This document shows, one piece after another, positions 62,222 through 64,000 of a DNA stretch of 64,000 bases. This DNA is from Whitmania pigra. Taxonomy: Eukaryota > Annelida > Clitellata > Hirudinida > Haemopidae. The stretch lies in NCBI GenBank assembly GCA_021613335.1, contig JAJTWR010000263.1:3391001-3455000 (forward strand), in the 5' to 3' direction. Positions within the stretch are counted from its first letter, which is position 1. Each line of letters begins with the position of its first letter. The notes under the pieces were generated by a model, which saw only the letters and a program-made list of their open reading frames with translations, had not been told where the DNA came from and made no database searches. Position numbers and translations under genes: made by a program.

Positions 62222-62445
62222 TAACACAACATACCACATAACACAATATACCACATAACACAACATACCACATAACTCAACATACCACATAACACAACAT
62301 ACCACATAACTCAACATACCACATAACTCAACATACCACATAACACAACATACCACATAACACAACATACCACATAACTCAACATACCACATAACTCAAC
62401 ATACCACATAACTCAACATACCACATAACTCAACATACCACTTAA
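62222..62445. repeat. 17-bp minisatellite
   Basis: About 13 head-to-tail copies of ACCACATAACACAACAT, with a common variant ACTCAAC in place of ACACAAC. It opens a 70-codon minus frame rich in Cys, Trp and Tyr by chance, because 17-bp copies cycle through all frames. Confidence 0.94.
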
Positions 62446-62639
62446 CAACCACTAAACAAAGCAACTAAACACCAACCAAGAATATCAAGGCAACAAATTC
62501 ACTTCAGAGGCTTTCGGCAACAGTCGCAATGTTCTGTGTTTGAAACCCAACTTGCACTTCCGATAACAAAAGCCATAAATTAAATAGGCGCTACATAAAT
62601 GAACCAACATTACAAAACCGAAAATAGAAGTTAATTCTA

Positions 62640-62772
62640 TAACTGTAATTATATAATAATACCAATTCTAATTAATTTAATTCTATAACTAATATTAATA
62701 TTAATTCTATAACTAATATTAATATTAATTCTATAACTAATATTAATATTAATTCTATAACTAATATTAAGT
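62640..62772. repeat. 24-bp minisatellite
   Basis: About five copies of a unit containing ATTCTATAACTAATATTAAT; it ends at the tRNA-like sequence. Confidence 0.88.
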
Positions 62773-62774
62773 TA

Positions 62775-62845
62775 GGGTTTGAACTCCTAAAAGGAGCCGC
62801 ACCGAAGCGACAGCCGTAATCACTCGGCCACTAACTCCCAATCTA
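62775..62845 (-). repeat. tRNA-like (Ser/Leu type) relic or SINE head
   Basis: Minus strand: GGGAGTTAGTGGCCGAGTGA, TTACGGC, then a TCGCTTCGGTGCGG part, and GGAGTTCAAACCCTAAC. The A box resembles class II tRNAs (Ser/Leu) and the B box is GAGTTCAAACCC. The acceptor stem is only partly complementary, so a pseudo-tRNA or SINE is more likely than a gene. Confidence 0.5.
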
Positions 62846-62930
62846 TATAATCAATACAACAAGAAATGGGCCGTCGCACTTAATAGAGCGTATCGCATTG
62901 AAAGTTTATTATCTGAAAAATTTAATACAT

Positions 62931-62935
<5 letters not shown>

Positions 62936-62974
<39 letters not shown>
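62936..62974. repeat. (TA)n microsatellite
   Basis: About 19 TA units. Confidence 0.95.
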
Positions 62975-62975
<1 letters not shown>

Positions 62976-63284
62976 CCCATTTTTTGACGACAAGTCAACT
63001 AATATCACGTAACGAAAATTTCTAAAATGTTATGTAAACAGTGCTTCCAAAATTATGTTTTAAATTTAGTAAAGTATTCTTTTCAAACTTAGTAAAAAAA
63101 AATCCCAAAAATGTGTTTTTACGGTGTCCAAAAAAAAACAGGAAGTAAACGTCAAAAGTCAATAATAACAATAAAAATTTATTTTTTTACACACAAAAAG
63201 TTATATAACATAAAATTATGTTTCGTTTCATTCTATTATTTCAAAACATCTTTTGTTCATCGACAAAATTACTTTTTTATAAAG

Positions 63285-64000
63285 TCTGCTTCCAGCTGAT
63301 TCCAGGCAATCCTAATGGCATCTTCCAACTCTGATTTAGAGTTAAATTGTCTTCCATCTTTGTAAACAACTTATCCCAAGCTTTTTCAATAGGATTAAGG
63401 TCAGGAGAGCGAGATAACCAGCTCAAAAGCCTCATGTTTCTCTCTTGTAAAAGCTCTTTGTCAGTTTGGATGTATGGATTGAGGTATTATCTTGTTGGAA
63501 TACAAAATTAGCACTAGTCCTTAGTCTTCTCAGCAAAAGGCAGGAGATTATTTTGCAACACTTTAATATAACCTTTAATATAATAATTGTTTTCCTTGTC
63601 AGTGACTCCATCATGCGAAATCCCTAAATTATGACTTTTCCAGTTCCATGATTTCTACTAAAAAGGACTCTTTTTTTTCTGGAGGACGAGAACCATGAAA
63701 TCAATAAAACTGATAACTGAAGTGATCAGGTCCATCTATATTGAATTTTTTTTATCAGAAAAAATTACGTTGGTCCAACCTTCTTTGTTTCAATATACTG
63801 TTTTGGCATACTGAACTCTGGCAACTTTGTGATGTTCTTGCAAAGCTGGAACTTTCAATCTCTTTTCAACTTTTAAAATATTACATGCATCCAAATAATT
63901 CAAGAATGTACTCTTACACACAGTCACATTTAACTCTATTCTTAACTGGTTTGCAGAACATTTACCTGAATATGCTCTCCTCACCAGCATTCTCTTTAGC
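63285..64000 (-). pseudogene. Tc1/mariner transposase, decayed, cut by the window edge
   Basis: Minus strand. 63990-63790 reads RRAYSGKCSANQLRIELN and VEKRLKVPALQEHHKVARVQ, the second helix-turn-helix and linker of Tc1-like transposases. A W/SDE-like block with DGPDHF-type sequence follows near 63740. Then VFQQDNTSIHTSKLTKSFY (63520-63460), the second catalytic Asp region. A LSRSPDLNPIEKAWDKLF-type block lies at 63420-63370 in another frame, ending near 63285. At least three frameshifts and several stops. The N-terminus is beyond the window. Confidence 0.75.

Noticed and set aside
62180..62392. 70-codon Cys/Trp/Tyr-rich minus frame; also considered as a CRISPR-like array
   Set aside because: It is a head-to-tail 17-bp minisatellite without unique spacers, in an animal genome.
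62775..62845. Functional tRNA-Ser/Leu gene
   Set aside because: The acceptor stem does not pair fully and the B box is degenerate; it looks like a relic or SINE head.

Overview
This is AT-rich nuclear DNA from an animal, almost certainly an invertebrate. Evidence: split genes with GT..AG introns and consistent phases, a peptide-hormone GPCR of the GnRH/AKH/corazonin type, large ATT/ATC microsatellites, and a dense mix of animal transposon families (R2-clade and other RLE retrotransposons, APE-type LINEs, a Ty3/Gypsy LTR element, hAT, pogo-like, Tc1-like, foldback/MULE-like). The sequence alone does not identify the phylum.

Three host genes are well supported. (1) A minus-strand GPCR gene runs from 49617 (ATG) to 25186 (stop). 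Its five exons join in phases 0,0,0,1 and give about 637 aa. Its most striking feature is an extracellular loop 3 of roughly 220 residues between TM6 and TM7, where relatives have about 10-20. (2) A plus-strand four-exon gene (14087-15982) gives 256 aa of unknown function. (3) A minus-strand three-exon gene (13328-12255) gives about 131 aa with a signal peptide and a region resembling a calsyntenin-type cadherin repeat. Genes 2 and 3 are divergent, with about 760 bp between start codons. A few isolated exon-like pieces (4802-4992, 42248-42393, 52682-52853, 59829-59923) are recorded at low confidence.

Layout. 0-8.2 kb: three decayed plus-strand R2-clade copies; the third still has a C2H2 finger and a Myb-like N-terminus and carries an insert of a second RLE retrotransposon family. 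9.2-11.4 kb: a minus-strand LINE (ORF1 plus endonuclease pieces) split by an insert that contains a tRNA-like SINE. 12.2-16 kb: the two small host genes. 16.2-20.7 kb: a LINE 3' part, an RLE-retrotransposon fragment, a small hAT-like MITE with an 8-bp duplication, a hAT BED-finger fragment, a SINE and an LTR relic. 21-25 kb: AT-rich DNA with little in it. 25.2-49.6 kb: the GPCR gene. Its 17.6-kb third intron holds an (ATC)n block, a hAT relic, a broken (ATT)n array split by a young, internally deleted Ty3/Gypsy element, further RLE and LTR relics and a decayed transposon-type gene. 49.7-56.4 kb: a CR1/L2-like fragment, a complete-length but dead pogo-like element (TIRs plus TA duplication), and a foldback-like family with compound inverted repeats and 9-bp duplications, one copy nested in another pogo-like relic. 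56.4-62.2 kb: AT-rich DNA with almost no signal. 62.2-64 kb: minisatellites, a tRNA-like relic, a (TA)n run and a Tc1/mariner transposase pseudogene cut by the window edge.

The three genes show no sign of acting together. Most of the window is accumulated mobile DNA around and inside the long GPCR introns.
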